A DNA stretch of 13,623 bases from DASRHK01 sp035650495 (GTDB taxonomy: Bacteria; Pseudomonadota; Gammaproteobacteria; Nevskiales; Nevskiaceae), in NCBI GenBank assembly GCA_035650495.1, contig DASRHK010000065.1, positions 1-13,623 of the forward strand, read 5' to 3'. Within the stretch, counting starts at the first letter, position 1. The number at the start of each line of letters is the position of its first letter. Below the pieces are notes generated by a model, which was not told the origin of the DNA, ran no database searches, and saw only the letters and a list, made by a program, of their open reading frames with translations. This document shows, one piece after another, positions 5,994 through 12,696 of the stretch. The translations under genes and the position numbers were made by a program.

Positions 5994-6842
5994 ATGCAGA
6001 CCTGCCACGGCATCGCCGAGCTGCGCGCGTCGATCCGAGCGTGGAAGGGCACCGGGCAGAAGGTCGCGTTCGTGCCGACCATGGGCAACCTGCATCGCGG
6101 CCACATCGAGCTCGTGCGCAAGGCGCGTGAGCTCGCGCCGCGCGTCGTCGCGAGCGTGTTCGTCAATCCGCTGCAGTTCGGGCCCAACGAGGATTTCGAT
6201 CGCTATCCGCGCACGCTGCCGGAAGACCAGCGTCAGCTCGCGGAAGCAAAGTGCGACGCAGTGTTCGCGCCGTCCGTGCGCGAGATGTATCCAGACGGCG
6301 CGCAGAATCTCACGCGCGTGAGCGTTCCCGGCCTGTCCTCGATCCTCGACGGCGAATTCCGACCGGGTCACTTCGACGGCGTCGCCACCGTCGTGAACCT
6401 GCTGCTCAACATCGTGCAGCCCGATCTCGCGCTGTTCGGCGAGAAGGACTATCAGCAGCTGCAGGTGATCCGCCGGATGGTGGCCGATCTGCAGCTCCCG
6501 GTCGGGATCGTCGGCGTCGCCACGCAGCGCGACATCGATGGATTGGCGTTGTCCTCGCGGAATCAATACCTCTCCGCCACGGAACGAATCGTCGCGCCGG
6601 AGCTCTATCGCACGCTCCTGGAAACCGCCAACGCCCTGCGCAAGGGCGTCCGTGATTTCGTGTTCCTCGAAGGCGGGGCCGTCAAGCGCTTGCAGGGCGC
6701 CGGCTTCGAGCCGCAATACGTCGCAATCCGCACGAAAACGCTCGAAATCCCGGCGACCGATACCAAAGAGTTCGTCGTGCTCGCCGCCGCTCAGTTAGGA
6801 TCGACTCGCCTCATCGACAATCTGCAGGTCGACGCGGTCTAA
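5994..6842 (+). CDS. panC: Pantothenate synthetase (pantoate--beta-alanine ligase)
   Basis: PanC joins pantoate and beta-alanine with ATP, through a pantoyl-adenylate, to give pantothenate. The 282-residue sequence has FVPTMGNLHRGH (nucleotide-binding His34 and His37), SVFVNPLQFGPNEDFDRYPRT, the FRPGHFDGVATVVNLLLNIV segment, FGEKDYQQL, and DGLALSSRNQYLS (the KMSKS-like loop). The family usually reads PTMGALHxGH, so Asn32 stands where Ala is common; this is a mild variation. It starts at the first ATG after panB. Its beta-alanine substrate comes from PanD, encoded next beyond a 184-base gap. Confidence 0.97.
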   Translation: MQTCHGIAELRASIRAWKGTGQKVAFVPTMGNLHRGHIELVRKARELAPRVVASVFVNPLQFGPNEDFDRYPRTLPEDQRQLAEAKCDAVFAPSVREMYPDGAQNLTRVSVPGLSSILDGEFRPGHFDGVATVVNLLLNIVQPDLALFGEKDYQQLQVIRRMVADLQLPVGIVGVATQRDIDGLALSSRNQYLSATERIVAPELYRTLLETANALRKGVRDFVFLEGGAVKRLQGAGFEPQYVAIRTKTLEIPATDTKEFVVLAAAQLGSTRLIDNLQVDAV

Positions 6843-6860
6843 AGTTTCGTGACAGGCGTG

Positions 6861-6890
6861 TTGCAGCACGACGGAACGGACGATTACACT
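6861..6890 (+). promoter_or_regulatory. Weak candidate promoter upstream of panD
   Basis: TTGCAG (6861-6866) and TACACT (6885-6890) are spaced by 18 bases. The -35 matches TTGACA at three to four positions and the -10 matches TATAAT at four. Transcription would start near 6897 and give a leader of about 130 bases containing the tandem repeat. It is offered because the 184-base gap contrasts with the tight packing on either side. The match alone is not strong. Confidence 0.3.
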
Positions 6891-6929
6891 TCGGCCCGTA
6901 GCTTGCGACGCTGTCAGTCACTGCTGCTC

Positions 6930-7020
6930 GGGCGTATGTCTTAGTGGGCCGCCCGCCGACTAAAACTTCGGGACGAAGGGTGCATGCCTTAGTGGGCCGC
7001 CTCAGTCCAAAACCCTCGAG
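6930..7020 (+). repeat. Imperfect tandem repeat with two hairpins in the panD leader
   Basis: Two copies lie exactly 48 bases apart. Bases 6930-6953 and 6978-7001 match at 21 of 24 positions, sharing CTTAGTGGGCCGCC, and both are followed after a short variable part by AAAAC and a TCG-containing stretch. Each copy can form a 5-bp stem around a 15-base loop. In copy 1 GGGCG pairs with CGCCC; in copy 2 GGGTG pairs with CGCCT. The changes in copy 2 replace G-C by G-U pairs, so pairing is kept. Copy 1 can instead form TTAGTGGGC/GCCGACTAA (6941-6963, one mismatch), which excludes the first stem. A further CTTCG-GGA-CGAAG hairpin (6966-6978) lies between. Position suggests a leader controlling panD. 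The function is not known. Confidence 0.6.
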
Positions 7021-7026
7021 ACACCC

Positions 7027-7407
7027 ATGCAACTGACTCTGCTCAAGTCCAAGCTGCACCGCGCGTGCGTCACCCACGCCGAGCTGGATTACGACGGCTC
7101 CTGCGCGATCGACTCGCGCCTCCTCGACGCGGCCGGCATCCTCGAGTTCGAGCAGATCAACATCTGGAACGTCGCCAACGGCGAGCGCTTCACGACCTAC
7201 GCGATCAAGGCCGAGCCGGGCTCCGGCATCATCTCGGTCAACGGCGCTGCCGCGCACAAGTGCCGCGTCGGCGATCGCGTGATCATCGCGACGTTCACGC
7301 AGATGGAGGCCGCCCAGGCGCGGGTGTTCAAGCCGCGGCTGATCTATCTCGACGAGACCAATCGCATCGTCCGTACGGCGAACACGATCCCCGTCCAGGC
7401 CGCCTGA
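7027..7407 (+). CDS. panD: Aspartate 1-decarboxylase precursor
   Basis: PanD makes beta-alanine from aspartate for pantothenate synthesis. The 126-residue proenzyme starts MQLTLLKSKLHRACVTHAEL, has the self-cleavage pair Gly24-Ser25 (YDGSC, giving the pyruvoyl group on Ser25) and Lys9 of the active site, and continues with IDSRLLDAAGILEFEQINIWN and GERFTTYAI. Length and motifs fit the short bacterial form. There is no PanZ maturation partner in this window. Unlike panB-panC it stands apart, behind its own 184-base upstream region with repeats. A GAG seven to nine bases upstream (7018-7020) may serve as a weak ribosome site. Confidence 0.97.
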   Translation: MQLTLLKSKLHRACVTHAELDYDGSCAIDSRLLDAAGILEFEQINIWNVANGERFTTYAIKAEPGSGIISVNGAAAHKCRVGDRVIIATFTQMEAAQARVFKPRLIYLDETNRIVRTANTIPVQAA

Positions 7408-7413
7408 GCCGGG

Positions 7414-7431
7414 ACGGCGCGTCCGCGCCGT
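7414..7431 (+). promoter_or_regulatory. GC-rich hairpin covering the oxygenase start codon
   Basis: ACGGCGCG-TC-CGCGCCGT is a perfect inverted repeat. As RNA it would form a 7-bp stem (7414-7420 with 7425-7431) and a GUCC loop. The 3' arm includes the first two bases of the GTG start at 7430-7432. It lies between the panD stop (7405-7407) and the next gene. It could block initiation unless ribosomes finishing panD open it. It lacks a T-run, so it does not look like a terminator. Confidence 0.5.
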
Positions 7432-8053
7432 GAAGCGCGTCCAGGCTCTCTTCCCCACGCTGATCTACAGCGCGCCGCTGCAGGCGCGCGGCGCGGCTGC
7501 GTTCAACGCGGAGCTCGCGGACGAGTGCCGCAAGATCCGCGCTTTCGATCGCGCGGGTCAGCGCTGGTCGCGCGAGAACTACCCCGGCGGCTACACGAGC
7601 TACGGCAGCATGGATCGGCTGCATCGCTTCTCCTCCACCTTCGATCAGCTCCGCCAGCGCATCGACGCGCACGTCGCTGCGTTCGCACGCGCGCTGCAGT
7701 GGGAACTGCGGCGCGGCGCCAAGCTCGAAATGACGGACTGCTGGGTCAACATCATGGAGCGCGGCGCGGCGCATGGATCGCATCTGCATCCGCAGGCGGT
7801 GATCAGCGGCACCTACTACGTGCAGGTGCCGACCCAGAGCCCTGGGTTGAAATTCGAGGATCCCCGCCTTGCGCAGATGATGGCCGCACCGCCGCGTCGC
7901 GCCTCGGCGCCGATCGCGCAGCGCGCGCACGTCACCTATCCGGCGAAGGCAGGGCAAGTGCTCCTGTTCGAGAGCTGGCTGCGTCATGAAGTGCCGTCGC
8001 ATCGCGCGCGCGGCGAGCGGATCAGCATCAGCTTCAATTACCATCACGCCTAA
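7430..8053 (+). CDS. Putative 2-oxoglutarate/Fe(II) oxygenase family protein
   Basis: This 207-residue protein resembles the uncharacterised 2OG-Fe(II) oxygenase family known as TIGR02466 / 2OG-FeII_Oxy_5. It shows LFPTLIYSAPL at the N-terminus, GGYTSYGSMDRLH, CWVNIMERGAAHGSHLHPQ (His115, His118, His120), SGTYYVQVP, GLKFEDPR (Asp144), LLFESWLRHEVPSH (His186) and RISISFN (Arg197). The His cluster at 115-120 and His186 are candidate iron ligands, and Arg197 is placed to bind 2-oxoglutarate. The exact triad cannot be fixed here. The GTG start at 7430 is favoured because the family N-terminal motif begins at once and no ATG precedes it. It lies 22 bases after panD and abuts pgi (TAA then ATG). 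Its substrate is unknown. Confidence 0.8.
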   Translation: MKRVQALFPTLIYSAPLQARGAAAFNAELADECRKIRAFDRAGQRWSRENYPGGYTSYGSMDRLHRFSSTFDQLRQRIDAHVAAFARALQWELRRGAKLEMTDCWVNIMERGAAHGSHLHPQAVISGTYYVQVPTQSPGLKFEDPRLAQMMAAPPRRASAPIAQRAHVTYPAKAGQVLLFESWLRHEVPSHRARGERISISFNYHHA

Positions 8054-9628
8054 ATGTCTTCGCTCACTTCTTCGCCGGCTTGGCGCGCGCTCGACGCGCA
8101 CGCTCGCACAATCCCGACGCTGCAGCAGCTCTTCGCCGCCGATCCGGCGCGCGCCGAGCGCTACGTCGCGCAGGGTGCAGGCGTCGAGCTCGATTACACG
8201 AAGCAGCGCGTCACCGACGAGACGCTGAAGCTCCTGCTCGATCTCGCCAAGGCTGTCGATCTGCCGGACTGGATCCGCTGCATGTTCGACGGCCAGGCGA
8301 TCAACGGCACCGAGAATCGCGCCGCGATGCACGTCGCGCTGCGCGATCTGTCCGGATCGCCCGTGATGGTCGGCGGCAAGGACGTCGCGCCGGCGGTGCG
8401 GTCCGTGCTCGAGCGCATGTTCGCGTTCGCGGAGCGGGTGCGCTCGGGCGCGTGGAAAGGCGCGGGCGGACAGCGCATCACCGACGTCGTCAACATCGGC
8501 ATCGGCGGCTCCGATCTTGGTCCGCGCATGGTGTGCGATGCGCTCGCGTCCTTCGTCGACGGCCCGCGCATGCATTTCGTCGCCAACGTCGACGGCCAGC
8601 CGATGGCCGATGTGTTCGCGCGGCTCGATCCCAAGACGACGCTGTTCATCGTCACCAGCAAGACGTTCACGACGCAGGAGACGCTCGCCAACGCGCGCGC
8701 GGCGCGGGCGTGGATCGCCAAGAACTGCGGCGAGGAAAACGTCGGCAAGCATTTCGTCGCAGTGTCGACCAATCTCGCCGAGACCGAGAAATTCGGCATC
8801 GCGAAGGAGAACGTCTTCGAGTTCTGGGACTGGGTCGGCGGTCGCTATTCGCTGTGGTCGGCGGTGGGACTGTCGATCATCGTTGCGATCGGCGAGCAGC
8901 GCTTCCGCGAATTGCTCGCGGGGGCGCACGCGATGGATCAGCACTTCCGCACCACCGAGCTTCAGAAGAATCTTCCGGTGCTGATGGGCCTGCTCGCGGT
9001 CTGGAATCGCAGCTTCCTGCATTGCACGAGCCAGGTGATCGCGCCGTACGCGCAGCGTCTCGAGAAGTTCGTGTCGTGGCTGCAGCAGCTCGAGATGGAG
9101 TCCAACGGCAAGGGCGTCGATCGTGAGGGCAAGACGGTCGACTACGCGACGACGCCGGTGCTGTGGGGCGACGTCGGCACCAACGCGCAGCACGCATTCT
9201 TCCAGATGCTGCATCAGGGACCGGACGTGCATCCGGTCGACTTCATCGCCGCCGTCGAAGCCGATCACCCGCTGAAGGACCAGCATCGGCTGCTGCTCGC
9301 CAACGTTCTCGCGCAAGCCGCCGCGTTCATGCAAGGTCGATCAGCCGCCGAGCCGCATCGCGTGTTCACCGGCAATCGACCCAGCAGCCTCTTGCTGATC
9401 GATCGCCTCGAGCCGCGCTCGCTCGGCGCGCTGCTCGCGCTCTACGAGCACCGCACGTACGTGCAGAGCGTGCTCTGGAACATCAACGCGTTCGATCAGT
9501 GGGGGGTCGAGCTCGGCAAGCAGATCGCCAACGACGTACTCGCCGCGTTCGCCGGCGATGCCGCGGCGTCGAACAAGCTCGACGCGTCGACGCGCCGGCT
9601 CATCGCGCGCATCAAGCGGCCTTCTTAG
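8054..9628 (+). CDS. pgi: Glucose-6-phosphate isomerase
   Basis: Pgi interconverts glucose-6-phosphate and fructose-6-phosphate in the cytoplasm. The 524-residue protein carries VNIGIGGSDLGPRM, VTSKTFTTQETLANA (phosphate binding), WVGGRYSLWSAVGLSI (signature 1), and MESNGKGV with catalytic Glu349. It also has FFQMLHQG with His387 and NINAFDQWGVELGKQ (signature 2) with Lys489. It is slightly shorter than the E. coli enzyme (549), which is common. The ATG follows the oxygenase stop with no gap, so its translation probably depends on that gene. The last 17 bases overlap the end of queG on the other strand. Confidence 0.97.
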   Translation: MSSLTSSPAWRALDAHARTIPTLQQLFAADPARAERYVAQGAGVELDYTKQRVTDETLKLLLDLAKAVDLPDWIRCMFDGQAINGTENRAAMHVALRDLSGSPVMVGGKDVAPAVRSVLERMFAFAERVRSGAWKGAGGQRITDVVNIGIGGSDLGPRMVCDALASFVDGPRMHFVANVDGQPMADVFARLDPKTTLFIVTSKTFTTQETLANARAARAWIAKNCGEENVGKHFVAVSTNLAETEKFGIAKENVFEFWDWVGGRYSLWSAVGLSIIVAIGEQRFRELLAGAHAMDQHFRTTELQKNLPVLMGLLAVWNRSFLHCTSQVIAPYAQRLEKFVSWLQQLEMESNGKGVDREGKTVDYATTPVLWGDVGTNAQHAFFQMLHQGPDVHPVDFIAAVEADHPLKDQHRLLLANVLAQAAAFMQGRSAAEPHRVFTGNRPSSLLLIDRLEPRSLGALLALYEHRTYVQSVLWNINAFDQWGVELGKQIANDVLAAFAGDAAASNKLDASTRRLIARIKRPS

Positions 9629-10685
9629 CTTGCTGTTCCTCGAGCGCCCAGCGCACGTGCTCGCGCACGAGCGCGCTCGGATGCTCGACGCGCTTGCGCA
9701 GCGCTGACGTCACTTCCTTGCTCGCCGGCGCATTGCCGAGCGCGACCGCGAGATTCCTCAGCCAGCGCTCATAGCCGGCGCGGCGCAATGCCATGCCTTC
9801 GGTTTTGGCGAGCCATTCGTCTTCCGACCAGCCGAACAGCTCGACGAGCTTCGCGCTGTCGAGTCCGTGGCGCGGCGCGAAGTCCGGCTCGGTCGTGGTT
9901 TTGGCGTAGCGATTCCACGGACACACGAGCTGGCAATCGTCGCAGCCGAAGATGCGATTGCCGATCGGCCGGCGCAGCTCGACCGGGATCGATCCGTGAT
10001 GCTCGATCGTCAGATAAGAGATGCAGCGGCGCGCGTCGAGCGTGTAGGGCGCGACGATCGCCTGCGTCGGGCAGACGTCGATGCACGCGCTGCAGGTCCC
10101 GCAATGATTGCGCGGCTTGGGCGACTCGCTCGGCGGCAAGCGCAGGTCGGTGTAGATCTCGCCGAGGAAGAACCACGATCCCGCGCGACGGTTGAGCAGC
10201 AGCGTGTTCTTGCCGATCCAGCCGAGCCGCGCGTTGCGCGCGAGCGCCTTCTCGAGCACGGGCGCACTGTCGGCGAACACGCGGTGACCATGCGGCTTCA
10301 CCGCATCGGCGATGCGCGACGCGAGCTTGCGCAGGCGCGATCGCATCAGCTTGTGGTAGTCGCGGCCGAGCGCGTAGCGCGAGACATATGCGCGCGCGCC
10401 GTCGCGCAGATTGGCGTCGGCATCCGCGGCGTCGGCGCGGTAGTCCATGCGCACCGAGATCACGCTCGCGGTGTCGGGATGCAGCTTCGCGGGCGCTTCG
10501 CGCAGATCGAGATTGCGGCGCATGTAGTGCATGTCGCCCTCGAAGCCTTGCGCGAGCCATCGCTTGAGGTGCGCGAGGTCTTCGTCGAGCGCGACCTCTG
10601 CGATGCCGACATCAGCGAAGCCGAGCTCGTGCGCCCAGCGCTTGATCTGCGCCGGTAGCTCGTCAGTGGCGGGGGCGGGGGACAC
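9612..10685 (-). CDS. queG: Epoxyqueuosine reductase
   Basis: QueG reduces epoxyqueuosine to queuosine in tRNA, the last step of queuosine synthesis, using cobalamin and two 4Fe-4S clusters. The 357-residue protein has the family layout. DYHKLMRSRLRKLA and VFADSAPVLEKALA carry the catalytic-type Asp139, and GWIGKNTLLLN follows. The ferredoxin cysteines are CGTCSACIDVCP (195, 198, 201, 205) with Cys221 and CDDCQLVCPWN (248, 251, 255). A HEAT-like tail (RNLAVALGNAP, HPSALVREHVRWAL) ends it. The start is GTG at 10683-10685, preceded by AAGG four bases away. It converges on pgi (17-base overlap) and diverges from nnr across 19 bases. Confidence 0.96.
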   Translation of the reverse strand: MSPAPATDELPAQIKRWAHELGFADVGIAEVALDEDLAHLKRWLAQGFEGDMHYMRRNLDLREAPAKLHPDTASVISVRMDYRADAADADANLRDGARAYVSRYALGRDYHKLMRSRLRKLASRIADAVKPHGHRVFADSAPVLEKALARNARLGWIGKNTLLLNRRAGSWFFLGEIYTDLRLPPSESPKPRNHCGTCSACIDVCPTQAIVAPYTLDARRCISYLTIEHHGSIPVELRRPIGNRIFGCDDCQLVCPWNRYAKTTTEPDFAPRHGLDSAKLVELFGWSEDEWLAKTEGMALRRAGYERWLRNLAVALGNAPASKEVTSALRKRVEHPSALVREHVRWALEEQQAKKAA

Positions 10686-10692
10686 GGGACCT

Positions 10693-10698
10693 TATACT
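10693..10698 (+). promoter_or_regulatory. -10-like box immediately upstream of nnr
   Basis: TATACT matches TATAAT at five of six positions and ends six bases before the nnr ATG at 10705. The start would fall on the ATG itself and give a leaderless mRNA. GAGG at 10699-10702 is only two bases from the ATG, too close to work well as a ribosome site. No -35 match is seen, since the expected place is a G-run. On the other strand the same bases give TATAAGG, which holds the likely queG ribosome site. Confidence 0.4.
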
Positions 10699-10704
10699 GA
10701 GGCG

Positions 10705-12180
10705 ATGGGAGAACAGCCGCCCCGATTTTACTCGTCCGCGCAGGTGCGCGAGCTCGATCGTCGTGCGATCGAGGATTACAGCATCCCGGCCTACACGCTG
10801 ATGCAGCGCGCCGCGAGCGCGGCCTGGAAGCTGCTGCGCGAGCGCTGGCCCAAGGCGCGCGCGATCCACGTCGTCGCGGGGCCCGGCAACAACGGCGGCG
10901 ACGGCTATGAAGTCGCGCGCCTGGCGAAGGCGGCCGGCATCGACGCGCGCGTGTGGCAGATCGGCCCGATCGGATCCGGTGCCGCGTCGCAAGCCGCCGG
11001 GGCGTGGCGCTCCGACGGCGGCGCAACGGGCGATTATTCGCAAGGGTGCCTTGCCGACGCGCACGTGATCGTCGACAGCCTGCTCGGCATCGGCGTCACG
11101 CGACCCGTGGACGGCGTCTACGCGGCCGCGGTCGACGAGATCAACGCACGTCATGCCGCCGGAGCCGGCGTGCTCGCGATCGACTTGCCGTCGGGACTCG
11201 ACGCCGAGAGCGGGCGCGTCTGGGGTGCGGGTGTGCGCGCCGACATCACTGCGACCTTCATCGGCCGCAAGCTCGGATTGCACACCGGTGCTGGCCCCGT
11301 CTATGCGGGGCAAGTCGTGCTCGATGGTCTCGGCGTTCCGGACGCCGTGTTCGAGCGCGTCGAGCCGCTCGCCGTCGGCCTCGAGCCCGCCGAGCTCGCG
11401 CGATTCCTGCCGCGTCGCGCGCGCGGCGCTCACAAGGGCGACTTCGGACATGTGCTCGTCGTCGGCGGCGACGAAGGCATGGGCGGCGCCGTTTTGATGG
11501 CAGCGCGCGCTGCGTTGCGCGTCGGCGCGGGTCTCGTGTCGATCGCGACGCATCCCGCGCATGCATCGGCGCTGATCGCTGCGCAGCCCGAGTTGATGGG
11601 ACGCGGCGTGCGCAACGCGAAGGAGCTCGCGCCGCTGATGAAGCGCGCGACGGTGATCGCGCTCGGGCCCGGGCTCGGGATGACCGACTGGGGCCGCGAA
11701 TTGTGGGCGCACGTTGTCGCCGCGGAGCAGCCGCTGGTCGTGGACGCCGACGCCTTGAACTGGCTCGCGCAGAACCATCAGCGCCGCGACAACTGGGTGC
11801 TCACGCCGCATCCCGGCGAGGCGGCGCGTCTGCTCGGCAGCAATTCCGCCGAAATCCAGATGAATCGGCCGTCGTCGATCGCAAGCATCCAGGAAAAGTT
11901 CGGCGGCGTGGTCGCGCTCAAGGGCGCAGGGACGCTGGTGCGCGGCAAGCGGCTCGCCGTCTGCGCGCACGGCAATCCCGGGATGGCGGCCGGCGGCATG
12001 GGCGATGTGCTCACTGGCGTCATCGCTGGACTGCTCGCCCAGGGCCTGGCGTTCGAAGACGCTGCGCGCTGCGGCGTTCTGCTGCACGCGATCTCTGGCG
12101 ACCGCGCCGCGACCGTCGCCGAGCGCGGCTTGTTGCCGAGCGACGTGATCGGCGCGCTGCGACACTTCGCGAATCCGTGA
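10705..12180 (+). CDS. nnr: Bifunctional NAD(P)HX epimerase / ADP-dependent NAD(P)HX dehydratase
   Basis: Nnr (formerly YjeF) repairs hydrated NADH and NADPH. The N-terminal domain epimerises the S and R hydrates. It is recognised by HVVAGPGNNGGDGYEVARLA (NNGGDG 62-67), VDSLLGIGVTRPV and AIDLPSGLDAESG. The C-terminal dehydratase starts near His243 (HKGDFGHVLVVGGDEGMGGA), with ALGPGLGMTDWG, LVVDADALNWLA, WVLTPHPGEAARLLG and NPGMAAGGMGDVLTGVIAG, where Asp434 is the catalytic-type residue. At 491 residues it fits the two-domain family. The frame is open farther upstream, but that part lies within queG and does not look like Nnr, so ATG 10705 is chosen. It overlaps tsaE by 4 bases. Confidence 0.95.
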   Translation: MGEQPPRFYSSAQVRELDRRAIEDYSIPAYTLMQRAASAAWKLLRERWPKARAIHVVAGPGNNGGDGYEVARLAKAAGIDARVWQIGPIGSGAASQAAGAWRSDGGATGDYSQGCLADAHVIVDSLLGIGVTRPVDGVYAAAVDEINARHAAGAGVLAIDLPSGLDAESGRVWGAGVRADITATFIGRKLGLHTGAGPVYAGQVVLDGLGVPDAVFERVEPLAVGLEPAELARFLPRRARGAHKGDFGHVLVVGGDEGMGGAVLMAARAALRVGAGLVSIATHPAHASALIAAQPELMGRGVRNAKELAPLMKRATVIALGPGLGMTDWGRELWAHVVAAEQPLVVDADALNWLAQNHQRRDNWVLTPHPGEAARLLGSNSAEIQMNRPSSIASIQEKFGGVVALKGAGTLVRGKRLAVCAHGNPGMAAGGMGDVLTGVIAGLLAQGLAFEDAARCGVLLHAISGDRAATVAERGLLPSDVIGALRHFANP

Positions 12181-12608
12181 AGCGTTTCCTTGCCGACGCG
12201 GCCGCGACCGAGGCCTTCGGCGCGGCGCTGGCCGATGCGCTGCGCGATCGCGAAGGCGTCGTGATCTATCTGCGTGGCGATCTCGGCGCGGGGAAGACGA
12301 CGCTGGTGCGTGGTCTGTTGCGATCGCTCGGCGTCACCGGTCGCGTGCGCAGCCCGACCTACACGCTGATGGAGCCGTATCGCGTCGGCGATCGCAACGT
12401 CATCCATCTGGATCTGTATCGCATCAGCGATCCGCTCGAGCTCGGCAACCTCGGGCTCGGCGATTTTTCGCCGCGCACGACCTGGTGGCTGGTCGAGTGG
12501 CCTGATCGCGGCGGTTCCCTGTTGCCGGCGGCCGAGGTGGAGGTCGCGCTTCGCGTCGACGGGGCAGGGCGGGAGGTCGCCTGGGACGGCGTCGCACAAG
12601 TTACTTAA
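12177..12608 (+). CDS. tsaE: tRNA threonylcarbamoyladenosine biosynthesis ATPase TsaE
   Basis: TsaE is the ATPase that works with TsaB and TsaD to place t6A at position 37 of ANN-decoding tRNAs. The 143-residue protein has Walker A GDLGAGKTT (34-42), the family-specific VRSPTYTLMEPY, HLDLYRISDPLELGNLGL (Walker B region) and WWLVEWPDRGG. It starts at GTG 12177 inside the nnr stop (GTGA overlap). Translation is thus probably coupled to nnr, and this nnr-tsaE pairing is common in gammaproteobacteria. The stop TAA lies within a palindrome. Confidence 0.95.
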   Translation: MKRFLADAAATEAFGAALADALRDREGVVIYLRGDLGAGKTTLVRGLLRSLGVTGRVRSPTYTLMEPYRVGDRNVIHLDLYRISDPLELGNLGLGDFSPRTTWWLVEWPDRGGSLLPAAEVEVALRVDGAGREVAWDGVAQVT

Positions 12609-12662
12609 AGTAAACCTCCTATCCGACTGGATTCGCTTGCAAATCCAATAAGCCTCGTTTAC
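12601..12662 (+). repeat. Nested inverted repeats between tsaE and amiC
   Basis: The 88-base gap between tsaE and amiC is richer in A and T than its surroundings. It begins in the palindrome TTACTTAAAGTAA (12601-12613), which contains the tsaE stop. GTAAAC (12610-12615) and GTTTAC (12657-12662) form an outer inverted pair. Inside it TGGATT (12628-12633) and AATCCA (12642-12647) form a 6-bp stem with an 8-base loop. No T-run follows, so a rho-independent terminator is unlikely. A weak promoter for amiC (TTGCAA at 12638, TACGCT at 12660) could overlap. An operator or an mRNA structure is possible. Confidence 0.45.
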
Positions 12663-12696
12663 GCTCCAAGGTCCGAAGTTCCGATTGGGGCGTGTG

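Noticed and set aside
4824..6716. 630-codon minus-strand open frame opposite folK, panB and panC
   Set aside because: It has no recognisable domain, and the opposite strand encodes three well-conserved enzymes.
6966..6978. CTTCG-GGA-CGAAG as a terminator before panD
   Set aside because: The stem is only 5 bp and no T-run follows, so it is listed only as part of the leader.
7328..9334. 668-codon minus-strand open frame opposite the oxygenase and pgi
   Set aside because: It is a GC-driven shadow; the His/Arg/Asp-rich composition shows no domain.
10663..12165. 500-codon minus-strand open frame opposite nnr
   Set aside because: Nnr motifs on the plus strand account for the region, and the antisense translation has no family likeness.
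10953..12608. 551-codon plus-strand frame ending in TsaE
   Set aside because: Only the last 143 codons (from GTG 12177) are TsaE. The earlier part is an out-of-frame reading of nnr.
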